Source of the DNA: Chryseobacterium jejuense
GTDB lineage: Bacteria; Bacteroidota; Bacteroidia; Flavobacteriales; Weeksellaceae
Assembly (NCBI RefSeq): GCF_017877355.1
Contig: NZ_JAGIPR010000013.1
Location: 62,001-126,000, forward strand
DNA: 64,000 bases
Direction of reading: 5' to 3'
Shown: one piece after another, positions 44,622 through 54,340 of the stretch
Layout of the letters: the number at the start of each line of letters is the position of its first letter
Position numbering within the stretch: the first letter of the stretch is position 1
The notes under the pieces: model-generated
Seen by the model: only the letters and a program-made list of their open reading frames with translations
Told to the model about the DNA's origin: nothing
The model's database searches: none
Translations under genes and position numbers: made by a program

Positions 44622-45039
44622 GAAATTAGAAAATTATAGAATAAAACATGAAAATGAAGTGAATTTTCATGAATTTAATAAAAGAATTTTGAGAACTGTT
44701 GAAAAAATTTCGATTACGGAGGTTGCAGCTAATAGTTTTCATTATGAAGTAGATCAAAAAACTAATAGAGGTATTCGTATTTCTTATTTTCCAGAAAAAA
44801 CTGAAATTTCAATTTTTCCTTCAAGTAGTAAATACGACTATAAATTAGCTGACGTGTTGGTCAATTACTTAGTTTTTTATTCGAATGGTTTTTTTCTGGA
44901 TACTTCACCAAAAAGTAAAAATAATCCTCCTTATGATGATAGGATGAAGAATGATAATCGTGGGTATTTTATTATTCCAGAGGTTATTAAAAATACCAGT
45001 GCTAAAATATTAAAAGGATATGATTATGGAAGAGCTTAA
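44614..45039 (+). CDS. Small element protein of unknown function
   Basis: The 141-residue product begins inside the end of the helix-turn-helix gene and ends inside the DUF3987 gene, so all three are translated as one unit. It has a beta-rich middle (NRGIRISYFPEKTEISIFPS) and a stretch with SPKSKNNPPYDDR. No known motif is visible. Overlap at both ends is strong evidence that it is real. Confidence 0.7.
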   Translation: MYKKLENYRIKHENEVNFHEFNKRILRTVEKISITEVAANSFHYEVDQKTNRGIRISYFPEKTEISIFPSSSKYDYKLADVLVNYLVFYSNGFFLDTSPKSKNNPPYDDRMKNDNRGYFIIPEVIKNTSAKILKGYDYGRA

Positions 45040-46354
45040 AATAAACGGCGGAGTGATCAACGAACTGATTGAAGAAGGTGTATATCGTAGACTTCCTAAA
45101 ATATTGCAAAATATTACTAATCCATTTACAGGACGTGAAAGAGATATAATATTAACATCAGCTATTGGAGTATTAAGCGCTTGTTTACCGAATCTGTATG
45201 GAGTTTATGATGGAGATAAAATTTATTCCAATCTGTATGTAATGATTATTGCTCCGGCAGCATCAGGTAAAGGAGTGATGAATAAATCAAGGATTTTAAT
45301 TGATGAAATTCATGATAAAGTCTTAAAAGATAGCATTAATATTCAGAAGAACTGTAAAGAAGAAAAAAAGAAGTCAAAAGAAAAAGACTCTGATGATTGT
45401 CCATCGTTAGAAATCAAAATATTGCCTGCAAATATTTCTACGGCAGAAATGTATACCTATATGGGAGCATCTAATCATGGATTGTTAATTATGGAATCGG
45501 AGGCAGATACTATGAGTAATATGCTCAATAATGACTGGAGTAATTATTCTGATATATTGAGAAAGTGCTTCCACCACGAGCCTATATCTATAAGTAGAAA
45601 AGTGGAGAAAATTTTCGAAGATATTAAAGAGCCAAAGCTGTCTCTGGTGATGAGTGGAACACCAGAGCAATTAAAAACCTTGATTAAATCCAAGGAAAAT
45701 GGCTTGTATTCTAGATTTATAGTGTATACGTTTGATGAAATCAGTCAGTTTAAGAATGTATTTTCTAAAGGTACCAGGAACAATAATGCTGTATTTGAAG
45801 AAGAAGCGAAAATAGTATTTAAACTTTATGCAGCATTAGCAGATCCTACTAGAAAAGAAGTCGAGCTTAAATTCACTGAGAATCAAGTGGAAAAATTTCT
45901 AAAAGAGCTTACTGTTATGCATGGGGTAATATTAGATTCTCATCCACAGTCTTTTATCTCTAACCTCAATAGGCATGGACTTATTCTATTCAGAATAGCC
46001 ATGATATTGACAGCTTTACGCAATATTGACAATATTTTAGCTCCTGGTATGAAACGCCAAGAGTTGATATGCTCCAATCTGGATTTTATACTGGCATTGA
46101 GAATAACGAAAACATTTTTAAAGCATTCATTGGTTACATATAATTCATTTGATGACGGTATATTGTCAGAAAATGATGAAAAGTTATTGTTTGAATTAAG
46201 TAATCCATTTACCAGAGCGCAAGCTGTTGAATTAGGAAAGAAACATGATATACCGGAAAGAACTATAGATGATAAGCTTCGGCAATGGAAAAAAAGAAAG
46301 GTCATCATTCCAGTAAAACATGGACTTTATAGAAGAACCAGAAATTTCATGTAA
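45020..46354 (+). CDS. DUF3987 family protein
   Basis: The 444-residue product begins MIMEELKINGG; a second ATG six bases later is an alternative start. The DUF3987 family is found beside primase or helicase genes on islands and prophages. The P-loop-like APAASGKGVMNKSR is at about residues 78-91, followed by ESEADTMSNMLNNDWSNYSD and MSGTPEQL. These suggest a nucleotide-binding replication helper. It follows the small unknown protein by overlap and ends 52 bases before a clear terminator (46406-46441). Confidence 0.83.
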   Translation: MIMEELKINGGVINELIEEGVYRRLPKILQNITNPFTGRERDIILTSAIGVLSACLPNLYGVYDGDKIYSNLYVMIIAPAASGKGVMNKSRILIDEIHDKVLKDSINIQKNCKEEKKKSKEKDSDDCPSLEIKILPANISTAEMYTYMGASNHGLLIMESEADTMSNMLNNDWSNYSDILRKCFHHEPISISRKVEKIFEDIKEPKLSLVMSGTPEQLKTLIKSKENGLYSRFIVYTFDEISQFKNVFSKGTRNNNAVFEEEAKIVFKLYAALADPTRKEVELKFTENQVEKFLKELTVMHGVILDSHPQSFISNLNRHGLILFRIAMILTALRNIDNILAPGMKRQELICSNLDFILALRITKTFLKHSLVTYNSFDDGILSENDEKLLFELSNPFTRAQAVELGKKHDIPERTIDDKLRQWKKRKVIIPVKHGLYRRTRNFM

Positions 46355-46405
46355 AGGATGTAAAAGTTGCAGTTTCTGCAAATTCAAACACATTTAAATT
46401 AATCT

Positions 46406-46441
46406 AACTGCCCAATATAACCAATGTCCCATTGGGCAGTT
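46406..46441 (+). terminator. Terminator of the DUF3987 unit
   Basis: AACTGCCCAAT at 46406-46416 pairs perfectly with ATTGGGCAGTT at 46431-46441 around a 14-base loop, followed by T-rich sequence. The stem core AACTGCCC is also used in the terminator at 49951-49977. Confidence 0.75.
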
Positions 46442-46469
46442 ATTTCTTCAATTTTAAAATTAATAAATT

Positions 46470-47678
46470 ATGAACACAAGTATCAAATTTATACTTGACA
46501 GTAGACCTATGTCTAATAATTTGTATACAGTATACCTTAGAATTATCAAGGACAGAAAAAGAAAAAATATCGCTTTAGGCTTAAAATGTAAGAAAGAACA
46601 CTTTGAAAATGAGCAGTTCCTGAAAGGGCATCCAGACTATAAAATCGAAAATAATTTGCTTATCAGCTTCAAGGCAAGGGCTAATAAGATTATAAGGGAC
46701 TTTCAGAACGAGGGCAAAAACTTCGATCTTGATGAATTTGAATATAAGTTCAAAAATAGAACAATGGAACAGAATGTTCTTGTAGCTGGGTTCTTTGATG
46801 AAATTATTGATGAACTAACTCGGTCAGGAAGGATTGGAAATGCGAAGGCATATAAGGATACCAGAGATTCTTTCGTGAGTTTTGGAGGTAAAAAATTAAG
46901 AATTAAGGATATAACTCCTGTTTTGCTGGAAAAGTACGAAGTCAGTTTAAGGGAGAGAGGGAACGGTAACGGTGGAATAAGCTTTAAGATGAGACATTTA
47001 AGAGCATTGGTCAACAAGGCTATAAAACGTAAGCTTATAACGAAAGAAAATTACCCATTTGAGACTTATAAAGTTTCAAAGCTCAAATCAGTAAATAATA
47101 AAAAGGCGCTCAGTATAGAGGAGTTTAAAAAGCTCAGAGATGTTGATTTATCCAAGTCTCCACATCTACTTGAAGCATACAACTATTTTATGTTTTCTAT
47201 TTACGCAAGGGGAATGAACTTTATTGATATGATGAAGCTTAAATGGACAGATATTCAGGACGGTAGGATTTATTACGTAAGGTCTAAAACTAAAGCCAGT
47301 TTTAGTATCGAGATTAATCCTGCCATGCAGGAGATAATAGATCTATACAAAGCTCAGGGAAGAAACAGTCAATATGTATTTCCGATTCTACTGAAAGATG
47401 ATTTGACACCTGTCCAGATTGCTAATAGGAAACATAAGGTATTAAGCAGGTACAATTCCAAATTAAAAGAAATTGGAAAATTGGCAGGTATTGAAAAACC
47501 TGTTACCTCTTACGTTGCCAGACATAGTTTTGCAACTATACTGAAATATTTAGGAACAAGTGTTTCAAAGATTTCAGAGATGATGGGCCATAGTGACGTT
47601 CAAATTACGATGACCTATCTTAAAGATTTTGAAAATGAAGATTTGGACCAGGAAATAAACAAACTAATAGAATTATAA
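46470..47678 (+). CDS. Tyrosine recombinase (integrase)
   Basis: The 402-residue product has an N-terminal SAM-like DNA-binding part (about 1-200) and a catalytic part at 205-400. The catalytic residues show as the arginine in FSIYARGMNFIDMMKLKW, then VARHSFATILKYLG, MMGHSDVQITMTYL with the tyrosine near the end. This is the phage-type integrase of Bacteroidota islands. It sits about 3 kb from the tRNA and is flanked by two terminators, so it is its own unit. It would catalyse insertion at the tRNA 3' end. Confidence 0.95.
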   Translation: MNTSIKFILDSRPMSNNLYTVYLRIIKDRKRKNIALGLKCKKEHFENEQFLKGHPDYKIENNLLISFKARANKIIRDFQNEGKNFDLDEFEYKFKNRTMEQNVLVAGFFDEIIDELTRSGRIGNAKAYKDTRDSFVSFGGKKLRIKDITPVLLEKYEVSLRERGNGNGGISFKMRHLRALVNKAIKRKLITKENYPFETYKVSKLKSVNNKKALSIEEFKKLRDVDLSKSPHLLEAYNYFMFSIYARGMNFIDMMKLKWTDIQDGRIYYVRSKTKASFSIEINPAMQEIIDLYKAQGRNSQYVFPILLKDDLTPVQIANRKHKVLSRYNSKLKEIGKLAGIEKPVTSYVARHSFATILKYLGTSVSKISEMMGHSDVQITMTYLKDFENEDLDQEINKLIEL

Positions 47679-47708
47679 GATTAGATACAAAAGAATCAAT
47701 AATAGCCG

Positions 47709-47741
47709 AAGGTTAATTTCAATATGAGATTAACCTTTTTT
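47709..47741 (+). terminator. Terminator of the integrase gene
   Basis: AAGGTTAAT at 47709-47717 pairs with ATTAACCTT at 47729-47737, followed by a T run. It lies 30 bases after the integrase stop. Confidence 0.8.
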
Positions 47742-47796
47742 CATTTAAAAAATTAACATTTAAACAAAGAATATTAACCATTAAATTTTAAAACGT

Positions 47797-48774
47797 ATGC
47801 AATTAAAACAATCACAAAGACAACAAGTAAAGCTCAGATTAGGACTATCAGGAGCTTCGGGATTCGGTAAAACGAAGTCAGCACTTCTACTAGCCTATGG
47901 AATGACACAGGATTGGAGCAGAATAGCTGTTATAGATACAGAAAACTCCTCAGCTTCCTTATATTCAGACCTGGGAAATTACAATGTACTTGACCTAGAA
48001 ACACCTTATTCTCCTGAAAGGTATATTCAAGCAATTGAACTATGTGAAAAATCAGGAATTGAAGTAATAATCATTGATTCTGTAAGCCATGAATGGAATG
48101 GTACTGGTGGATGTCTTGATATTCATGAGAAGCTGGGAGGTAGATTTCAAGATTGGGCTAATGTCACGCCAAGACATCAGGCATTTATCAATAAAATTCT
48201 GCAATCAAGCTGCCATATTATTACTACCACCAGGAGAAAAATAGACTACTCTTTAGATGTTGGAAGCAATGGTAAAACCCAGGTAGTAAAGCATGGAACA
48301 AAAGAAATTACAAGGGAAGGGTTCGAATATGAATTGACTATTAATTTTGAACTGGTGAATGAAAATCACCTCTGTAAGGCTTCAAAGGACCGCACAGGGT
48401 TATTTATGAACAAACCTGAATTTATTATTACCTCTGACACAGGACAACTTATTTTAGACTGGTGTAATTCCGGTATTGCAGAAACTGCAAGTTTTGCAAC
48501 CTCTTCTGAACCCTCTATTGATTCTCCGAACTCAACAGATTATTTTGGTCCTGGTGATGAGCGCTTCCCTAAAGAACATGATATTAATAGTAATACCGGC
48601 AAAGAAAGTATTCTCAATAGAATCAAAACCAGCAATACGATTGCAGAACTTTTGGCTATTTACAAACAGTACCCGGAATATCAGCAGGAATTAAAGCCTG
48701 AGTATGAAGCCAGAAAATCATTTTTAATCAAATTATCCAATCCTCAAAACTTTTCAACCAATGGACACCATTAA
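47797..48774 (+). CDS. RecA-fold AAA ATPase
   Basis: The 325-residue product has the Walker A GASGFGKTKSALLLAYG (residues 19-35), Walker B VIIIDSVSHEW and TTTRRKIDY as sensor region. It belongs to the small ATPases found on phages and islands, similar to the Sak4 type, which act with single-strand binding proteins in recombination. The C-terminal part is variable. It overlaps the DUF3871 gene by 14 bases. It is likely a replication or annealing helper of the element. Confidence 0.82.
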   Translation: MQLKQSQRQQVKLRLGLSGASGFGKTKSALLLAYGMTQDWSRIAVIDTENSSASLYSDLGNYNVLDLETPYSPERYIQAIELCEKSGIEVIIIDSVSHEWNGTGGCLDIHEKLGGRFQDWANVTPRHQAFINKILQSSCHIITTTRRKIDYSLDVGSNGKTQVVKHGTKEITREGFEYELTINFELVNENHLCKASKDRTGLFMNKPEFIITSDTGQLILDWCNSGIAETASFATSSEPSIDSPNSTDYFGPGDERFPKEHDINSNTGKESILNRIKTSNTIAELLAIYKQYPEYQQELKPEYEARKSFLIKLSNPQNFSTNGHH

Positions 48775-49948
48775 TAAAATAAAACCTGCTACACTAGAAG
48801 AAGCATTTGAACTCAGACCAGCACAGAGTATTAAAGAGATTTCTTTATATGAAAGCAGGATGAATAATGACACAGCCCACCATTCAAATCAGGATTATTT
48901 TGTTCCAGGTACTGTTCCAACTGAAACAAAATCAAGAGAACAGGAAGAGATAGTGCATAGTAAGGAGTATCAGACGTTGGATAATTCTCCTCAAAGAATT
49001 GAAGTTCACCAGGAACACAAACCAATGGAAGTGATACAATATGAACATAAGCCCTTTATTGAAGCCAATACACAAGCGGTCAATCTCTACCATTTAAAGA
49101 ATGACTGTATTATCCCGGTTTTCAGTAAAGATAATGAAAAAACGATTGCTCATCAGGAATTTATTGATGTGGTGATGAATGCTGCACAAAAGGTATTTCC
49201 CATGCAGACTGAGATAAGGGTATCACATCAGATTAAAGGTAGGACACCAGATGCTATACACTTAAATGTAAAAGATTTACTAGACCACCAAAAAACCATT
49301 TATTATGAAAGAATGGCCTTCATCATCAGAATTCCTGGTATTACAGATATAGTAAATGGAAATGGACTATCACTAACAATAGGCGGTGTCAGAAGCTATA
49401 ATTTGGAAAATCTTTACAATAAGAAAGCTTTGGAGCGAATGAAGTTCTTCATTGGTTTCCAGAACCAGATATGCTGTAATTTATGTGTATCAACAGATGG
49501 ATTCAAGGAAGATATGAGAGTATCTGGTACTCAGGATTTATATTCCAAAACATTGGATGTAATGCAGAATTATAATGCAGAGCTTCATTTAAAGGAGATG
49601 AAGGAGCTTACCCATGATTCTCTCTCTGAACATCAGTTTGCACAGCTTATAGGGAGAAGCAGGTTGTACCAGCATTTACCAAAGCCAAAGAAATTGAATA
49701 TTCCTTTACTTAATTTCAATGACAGCCACATTAATACAATAGCAAAGGACTATTACGAAGACAAGAACTTTTGTAGGCAGGAGTATGGGAGGATAAATTT
49801 ATGGTATTTATATAACCTCTTCACACAGGCTAATAAGTCCTCATATATAGATACTTTCCTAGATAGGAATCTGAACGCTTTTGAATTTAGCAAAGGTATT
49901 CAGAAAACGCTCAATGGTAATTCTGATTACTGTTGGTTTTTGAGTTAA
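48761..49948 (+). CDS. DUF3871 family protein
   Basis: The 395-residue product matches DUF3871, a family seen almost only on Bacteroidota islands. Conserved regions include NLYHLKNDCIIPVFSKDN, EIRVSHQIKGRTPDAIHL and LSLTIGGVRSYNLENLYNKK. No catalytic motif is known. It overlaps the ATPase gene, so the two are translated together, and a bidirectional terminator follows at 49951-49977, next to the oppositely oriented cassette. A replication or transfer role is inferred only from company. Confidence 0.82.
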   Translation: MDTINKIKPATLEEAFELRPAQSIKEISLYESRMNNDTAHHSNQDYFVPGTVPTETKSREQEEIVHSKEYQTLDNSPQRIEVHQEHKPMEVIQYEHKPFIEANTQAVNLYHLKNDCIIPVFSKDNEKTIAHQEFIDVVMNAAQKVFPMQTEIRVSHQIKGRTPDAIHLNVKDLLDHQKTIYYERMAFIIRIPGITDIVNGNGLSLTIGGVRSYNLENLYNKKALERMKFFIGFQNQICCNLCVSTDGFKEDMRVSGTQDLYSKTLDVMQNYNAELHLKEMKELTHDSLSEHQFAQLIGRSRLYQHLPKPKKLNIPLLNFNDSHINTIAKDYYEDKNFCRQEYGRINLWYLYNLFTQANKSSYIDTFLDRNLNAFEFSKGIQKTLNGNSDYCWFLS

Positions 49949-49950
49949 AG

Positions 49951-49977
49951 AAACTGCCCTTTTTCTAAGGGCAGTTT
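49951..49977. terminator. Shared terminator between the DUF3871 gene and the cassette
   Basis: AAACTGCCCT at 49951-49960 pairs with AGGGCAGTTT at 49968-49977 around a seven-base loop. Both sides carry T or A runs, so it serves both converging units. Confidence 0.85.
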
Positions 49978-49982
49978 TATTT

Positions 49983-51821
49983 TTATGTTGTTTTAGACTT
50001 GTCATAAAATAAATGTACACAATCTAATTTATCTTTGTATATAACACATTCTGTTTCATAATTATTATTGGCATAAGGGCATTTTTCAACTTTTAATTTT
50101 GCAACAGTATAATAATCAATATTGTCGATATCAGTATAATCATTTTCCCAATCATAATTTTCTGGAAAGGTTTTATCTTTTGTATTTAATACATCGATAT
50201 TTAATTCTCTTTCACCTGAATAGAATAATGATACAACTGTAACTTTTTCAACATTATCGAAAAAAGCTTTTTCTCTATTTTCTTTTTTCATAAGTTTTCT
50301 AATGGTCCTTCCATCATTTACAACATCGGTTATTATTATCACATTTTTATATTTCTTTTCATCATTTTTGAAGTATAATTTTTTCTCAAAATCATGATGA
50401 TCATTATATCTATATGAATATGGTAGAGACGAATAAGGAACATTATATTTAATTGCTGCCTTGGAAGAGATTATGTTTCCTTCATAGCCTAATCCTATTA
50501 TTAGATCACAATTTTTGCTTAAGTCAAATGTTTCAATTATATCAATTATAGAACTTTTAACTGTATATAAATCATCTTTATCCTCAAGTAATTTAGTTAT
50601 GTCAATCCAGTTATGAGCTCGTGAAGTCTCACTCCAATGAAAGTGTCCCGAATGAAATAGTTTTTTTTTCTTTACTATTTCATATATTTTATCTGAATAT
50701 TCACCCTTATAAGTGATTATTTGGTTAATTTCTTCTGGTTCATCACTTGTGGTTTCTACAAATTCTTCTGGAGCTGCTTCGGGAATTCCTAAATCAAATT
50801 CTGTTTGTGCTACGGTGTTGGTGTTGTCCAAAATTACAAATTCATCAATCTCTGTTTTATGTCTAGAGGGAGGGGTAATGGGATTCCAGTTTCCACCGTT
50901 GGTTTCTAAAATTGTATTAAAACTAGCGAGATGATATAAATGGTTTTTTAAAACTGTTTTATTCTCAGTTTTAATAATTTCATAACATCTAAAAGTTCCT
51001 AGTGGTGATTTACTTGCAATTGCACCTGATTCACTGATATAAAATAGGTCTTCTAGCTTACCCGAGCGAGGAGTATGTTCATTTCCATAAAATGTAATTT
51101 TGAGATCATGCTTACTAATAGATTCTATAAAATATTTTCTATTTTCAGGATCCCATTGACCTGATTGTTTGTCTTCATAAGTACCACTTATATTATGATG
51201 GAATGCTATAAATATTTCTTTATCAGGGTGTCGTGTTTTTATGTTTTCAATTTTCGTATCAAAATCTAAAATGTCAATTTTTCCTAAGCCACCGTGCTGA
51301 TTAATATATAAATTGGAATTTAAACCAAGTAATAAAATATTTTCTGGCAATTCAATTTGATTTACAATCAGATCATTATGGCTAAATTCATACCCCATAA
51401 TTTGTGAGTATAATTCTGAAAAGTTTGAAAATTTAACTTTGTTTATTTCTTCATTAGTAGGTGAAGAATTATCTCGTAGTAAATTTTTAATAGAATCTCT
51501 ATGCACGTCATGATCACCGGGCAATAATAAAATTTTCTCTTTAGGTATGGATAAGTCATTTATTATCTTATTAATATATACAATTGCGGCATCATATTCG
51601 ATTTTCTCAGCAATATTTGAAATGTCACCTGTTATTAAGAGGTTTAGATCACTATCAGGAAAATCCTTTTTTATTGTAGAAATAAATTTTTCTATAAATG
51701 AATTATTAGCTGGATCTGATAGATTAGAAGAAAGTAAACTGTTTTTATTTTTTTCTTTGAAAATTTCTGTATGATCAGATATGTGTAAATCAGAAATATG
51801 TATTATTATAGGATTACTCAT
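49983..51821 (-). CDS. Calcineurin phosphoesterase fused to an orotate-type phosphoribosyltransferase
   Basis: The 612-residue product has two enzyme domains. Residues 1-260 form a metallophosphoesterase: IIIHISDLHIS, LLITGDISN, LLLPGDHDV (D for the usual N), FHHN near 207 and YGNEHTP (NEH for the usual GHxH). Residues 375-610 are a phosphoribosyltransferase of the orotate type: KKKLFHSGHFHWSETSRAHN and the PRPP loop VIIITDVVNDGRTIRKL near 500. Between them is a spacer (about 320-375). It is the last gene of the cassette, directly abutting the previous stop. The pairing of a phosphodiesterase with a PRPP-using enzyme points to making or removing a nucleotide. Exact substrates are unknown. Confidence 0.85.
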   Translation of the reverse strand: MSNPIIIHISDLHISDHTEIFKEKNKNSLLSSNLSDPANNSFIEKFISTIKKDFPDSDLNLLITGDISNIAEKIEYDAAIVYINKIINDLSIPKEKILLLPGDHDVHRDSIKNLLRDNSSPTNEEINKVKFSNFSELYSQIMGYEFSHNDLIVNQIELPENILLLGLNSNLYINQHGGLGKIDILDFDTKIENIKTRHPDKEIFIAFHHNISGTYEDKQSGQWDPENRKYFIESISKHDLKITFYGNEHTPRSGKLEDLFYISESGAIASKSPLGTFRCYEIIKTENKTVLKNHLYHLASFNTILETNGGNWNPITPPSRHKTEIDEFVILDNTNTVAQTEFDLGIPEAAPEEFVETTSDEPEEINQIITYKGEYSDKIYEIVKKKKLFHSGHFHWSETSRAHNWIDITKLLEDKDDLYTVKSSIIDIIETFDLSKNCDLIIGLGYEGNIISSKAAIKYNVPYSSLPYSYRYNDHHDFEKKLYFKNDEKKYKNVIIITDVVNDGRTIRKLMKKENREKAFFDNVEKVTVVSLFYSGERELNIDVLNTKDKTFPENYDWENDYTDIDNIDYYTVAKLKVEKCPYANNNYETECVIYKDKLDCVHLFYDKSKTT

Positions 51822-52838
51822 TTAATTTGTCTCTTCAAGGTTAGTGTATATTTTATATCCTAATTCTAGATTGTTACTATTTCGAATAGAAAAAACTGCT
51901 GTTGTTGTATCAATTTTATCAATATGACTTTTATGTAATGTTTCAACTTTTATAAGTGCAATACTTCCAAGATATTTACCTCCTAAAAATTGAATTAGAT
52001 TTCTGACAATTTTTACTTCAGTTCCTAGGCACACTAAATCAGAAATTACTATATATTCGCAATCTTCTTCAATTACTTTGTTCAAACGAGAATAAAGTTT
52101 ATTCACGGGACCTATCTTATCGAAAATTACAATGTCAAGATTTAAATATGTTGATAAAATAGAAGCTATAAATGATCCATTTAAACTTTGACAAACCAGT
52201 TTGGGAGCTGTTTCTTTATTTTTTAGAAATTCTTCAGAAATTTTGATTGCTAATTTATAAATAGCGTATAAAATAAAATTTCTTTGAAATGTGATGATTT
52301 TTTTTATATCAATATAAGACGAAATGTAAACGAATGATGAGGTATGTTTTATATTCTGTTCATTACATTTATTAGCAATTAATATTTCTTTAAATTTTTT
52401 ATAAAAAACACTATCAATATCAAGTTCTACAGACATTGTAGAAGGATCATTGCCTTCAAAAAAGTAAAACTTTTTAAACATTGAGCCTTCATATTCATTA
52501 CTGGTATTTGTAACAATATCAAATCCGTTTTCTTCAATAATTTTCTTCTCAATATTTAAAAAAATAATTTTGTATCCAGCGTTCTTTAACTCTATAAAAA
52601 TATTTTTTAAGTTTGGTTGTAAAAAGGCTAAAAAATTAAAATCTAAAATTAAAATATCTCTTTTATCTTCATTAGTCAGTAATGATAAATCTTCTACAAC
52701 ATTTTTTAATGTAGTAAGATTTAGTTCTGTAACAAAAATTCCTTCTCTTGAAGACTCCAAATAATTTGCAGTAATAACCTGTTCAGCATGCAAATTAATG
52801 TAAATATATTTTTCTGTGATTAATTTAGAAATGATCAT
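51822..52838 (-). CDS. STAS-like domain fused to a phosphoribosyltransferase-like domain
   Basis: The 338-residue product has an N-terminal segment (about 25-115) with the alternating pattern of a STAS anti-anti-sigma-type domain: DILILDFNFLAFLQPNLKNI, then AGYKIIFLNIEKKIIEENGF. The C-terminal half (about 165-330) has a phosphoribosyltransferase fold with a PRPP-loop-like stretch YIVISDLVCLGTEVKIVR near 258, a variant in which the usual TTG is CLG. Between is a weakly conserved linker. It starts five bases after the GHKL ATPase gene and its stop abuts the phosphoesterase gene. STAS plus a GHKL protein is the classical partner-switching pair. I infer that here. Confidence 0.7.
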   Translation of the reverse strand: MIISKLITEKYIYINLHAEQVITANYLESSREGIFVTELNLTTLKNVVEDLSLLTNEDKRDILILDFNFLAFLQPNLKNIFIELKNAGYKIIFLNIEKKIIEENGFDIVTNTSNEYEGSMFKKFYFFEGNDPSTMSVELDIDSVFYKKFKEILIANKCNEQNIKHTSSFVYISSYIDIKKIITFQRNFILYAIYKLAIKISEEFLKNKETAPKLVCQSLNGSFIASILSTYLNLDIVIFDKIGPVNKLYSRLNKVIEEDCEYIVISDLVCLGTEVKIVRNLIQFLGGKYLGSIALIKVETLHKSHIDKIDTTTAVFSIRNSNNLELGYKIYTNLEETN

Positions 52839-52843
52839 GATTA

Positions 52844-54115
52844 TTAATTTGGAATTTCAACTTCTATATGGACACCCTTAAATCTTACTGGAAAAAAACG
52901 GATTGAAGAAAATTTAACATCTCTAGTGTATTTTCCGAGAGTTTGTACATAAAAATCTACAAAAAGCCCTAAAGCTTGAGATGATAATAATTCCATTTGT
53001 GAATTTAGCTCTTCATCACTTATTTTTTCTAAAAGTTTTTCATCGTGTAATTTTATTATTTGTTTTCTTTTATTATAAAGTTTTACAATAGTATCATTAA
53101 CTCTTTTAGATAGAATTAATTGAGTGTTTTCTGTATGAATTCTGAAAACTCCGTCTAACATCAGAATTACATTGCAGATTAGATCAAATAAGCCTAGTCT
53201 ATTTTTTAACATTGAAAAATATAATGTTTCGAAGATTGAATGAAGGTGTGTAAGATAACTAGGGTTAATATTAAAAGTATTTTTTTTAGATAATTCTTCT
53301 TTTAATCTATTTCTTTTGTAGAATCCTAAATTTTTCTTATTATCCATTGATTGGTTGAATCCAATACCATTATCTGAAACCGATATTTTAGTTTTGTACA
53401 AGTCTTTATATAATGATGCAAAAGTATTCGCGCCTGAATGCAAAACTCCATTGGTTATAAGTTCAGGCAAAACATGGATGTAAAATTTTTTATAGTCAAT
53501 TATAGTCGTTGTATTTTGAAGAAAATTTTTGCTGATACTGAGTTCGGGAAATAATTTCGAAAATTTTTTTTCTACTTTAAACATATAATATTCTACAAGC
53601 TTATCTCTTTTTTCTTCATCATTTAGCCCCTCTAATTCAAATCTTAAACTATCATCTTGAGTTAACGAAAAACAGTCTATTTCAAATTTTGAATCTAACT
53701 TCTTAGAAGGCAATAAATTTTTATCTATATCAATAATAGGATATGAAGGTTCTAATTTTGAGTAATTTTGATCTTGCCTTTGTGCTATATTAAAAAAATT
53801 GGAGTTGGTTAAAAAAGATATAAGATCCTGCGTACCTAAATTTTTATCGTGACCGATTATATTTTGCAATTTTAGGCCTACCCCTTCTTTGTGATAAGAT
53901 GATAGCTGTTCAAATATATTTAATAGTAAGGGTAATGTGTTTCCATCAATCCTATATTTATTATATGGAATATCATTATCTCTATTATCAATTAAAGAAA
54001 ATGAGATTTTTTCCTGTTTATTGTCTTTATAAAACAGAGCTATTTCTTTTAAAAATATATTATAAAACTCAAAAGAAGTAAAAGTAACTCCTTGCTTAAC
54101 TATTGTTATTGACAT
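52844..54115 (-). CDS. GHKL-type ATPase (anti-sigma-kinase-like)
   Basis: I place the start at 54115 (MSITIVKQGVTFTSFEFYNI), giving 423 residues. An upstream ATG at 54166 would add 17 hydrophobic residues with no clear purpose. The ATP-binding boxes are seen in order: ELITNGVLHSG (N box, near 220), VSDNGIGFNQ (G1, near 250) and NRLGLFDLICNVILMLDG (G2-like, near 320). The N-terminal 200 residues are of unknown type. No histidine-phosphoacceptor domain is visible, so it is more like the SpoIIAB/RsbW group or Hsp90-type ATPases than a sensor kinase. It is followed by the STAS-like protein. Confidence 0.78.
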   Translation of the reverse strand: MSITIVKQGVTFTSFEFYNIFLKEIALFYKDNKQEKISFSLIDNRDNDIPYNKYRIDGNTLPLLLNIFEQLSSYHKEGVGLKLQNIIGHDKNLGTQDLISFLTNSNFFNIAQRQDQNYSKLEPSYPIIDIDKNLLPSKKLDSKFEIDCFSLTQDDSLRFELEGLNDEEKRDKLVEYYMFKVEKKFSKLFPELSISKNFLQNTTTIIDYKKFYIHVLPELITNGVLHSGANTFASLYKDLYKTKISVSDNGIGFNQSMDNKKNLGFYKRNRLKEELSKKNTFNINPSYLTHLHSIFETLYFSMLKNRLGLFDLICNVILMLDGVFRIHTENTQLILSKRVNDTIVKLYNKRKQIIKLHDEKLLEKISDEELNSQMELLSSQALGLFVDFYVQTLGKYTRDVKFSSIRFFPVRFKGVHIEVEIPN

Positions 54116-54340
54116 AAGTTTGATATAGGTGTAAATGATTCTTAAAAAAATCAAAAAGAAAGACATTTCTAAATTCTGTTTCCTTCAGAAATTAAAGTGC
54201 ATTGTTGTTTTTAATTTTGTGCTTCATAATTATAGTTTTTGTAAAAATAGTAATTTAATTAAATAATATAAATTATTAATAGATAACTAAGTAATGAATT
54301 AAAATTTAATGAATACTTATTTTATATACTTGAAAGATCT

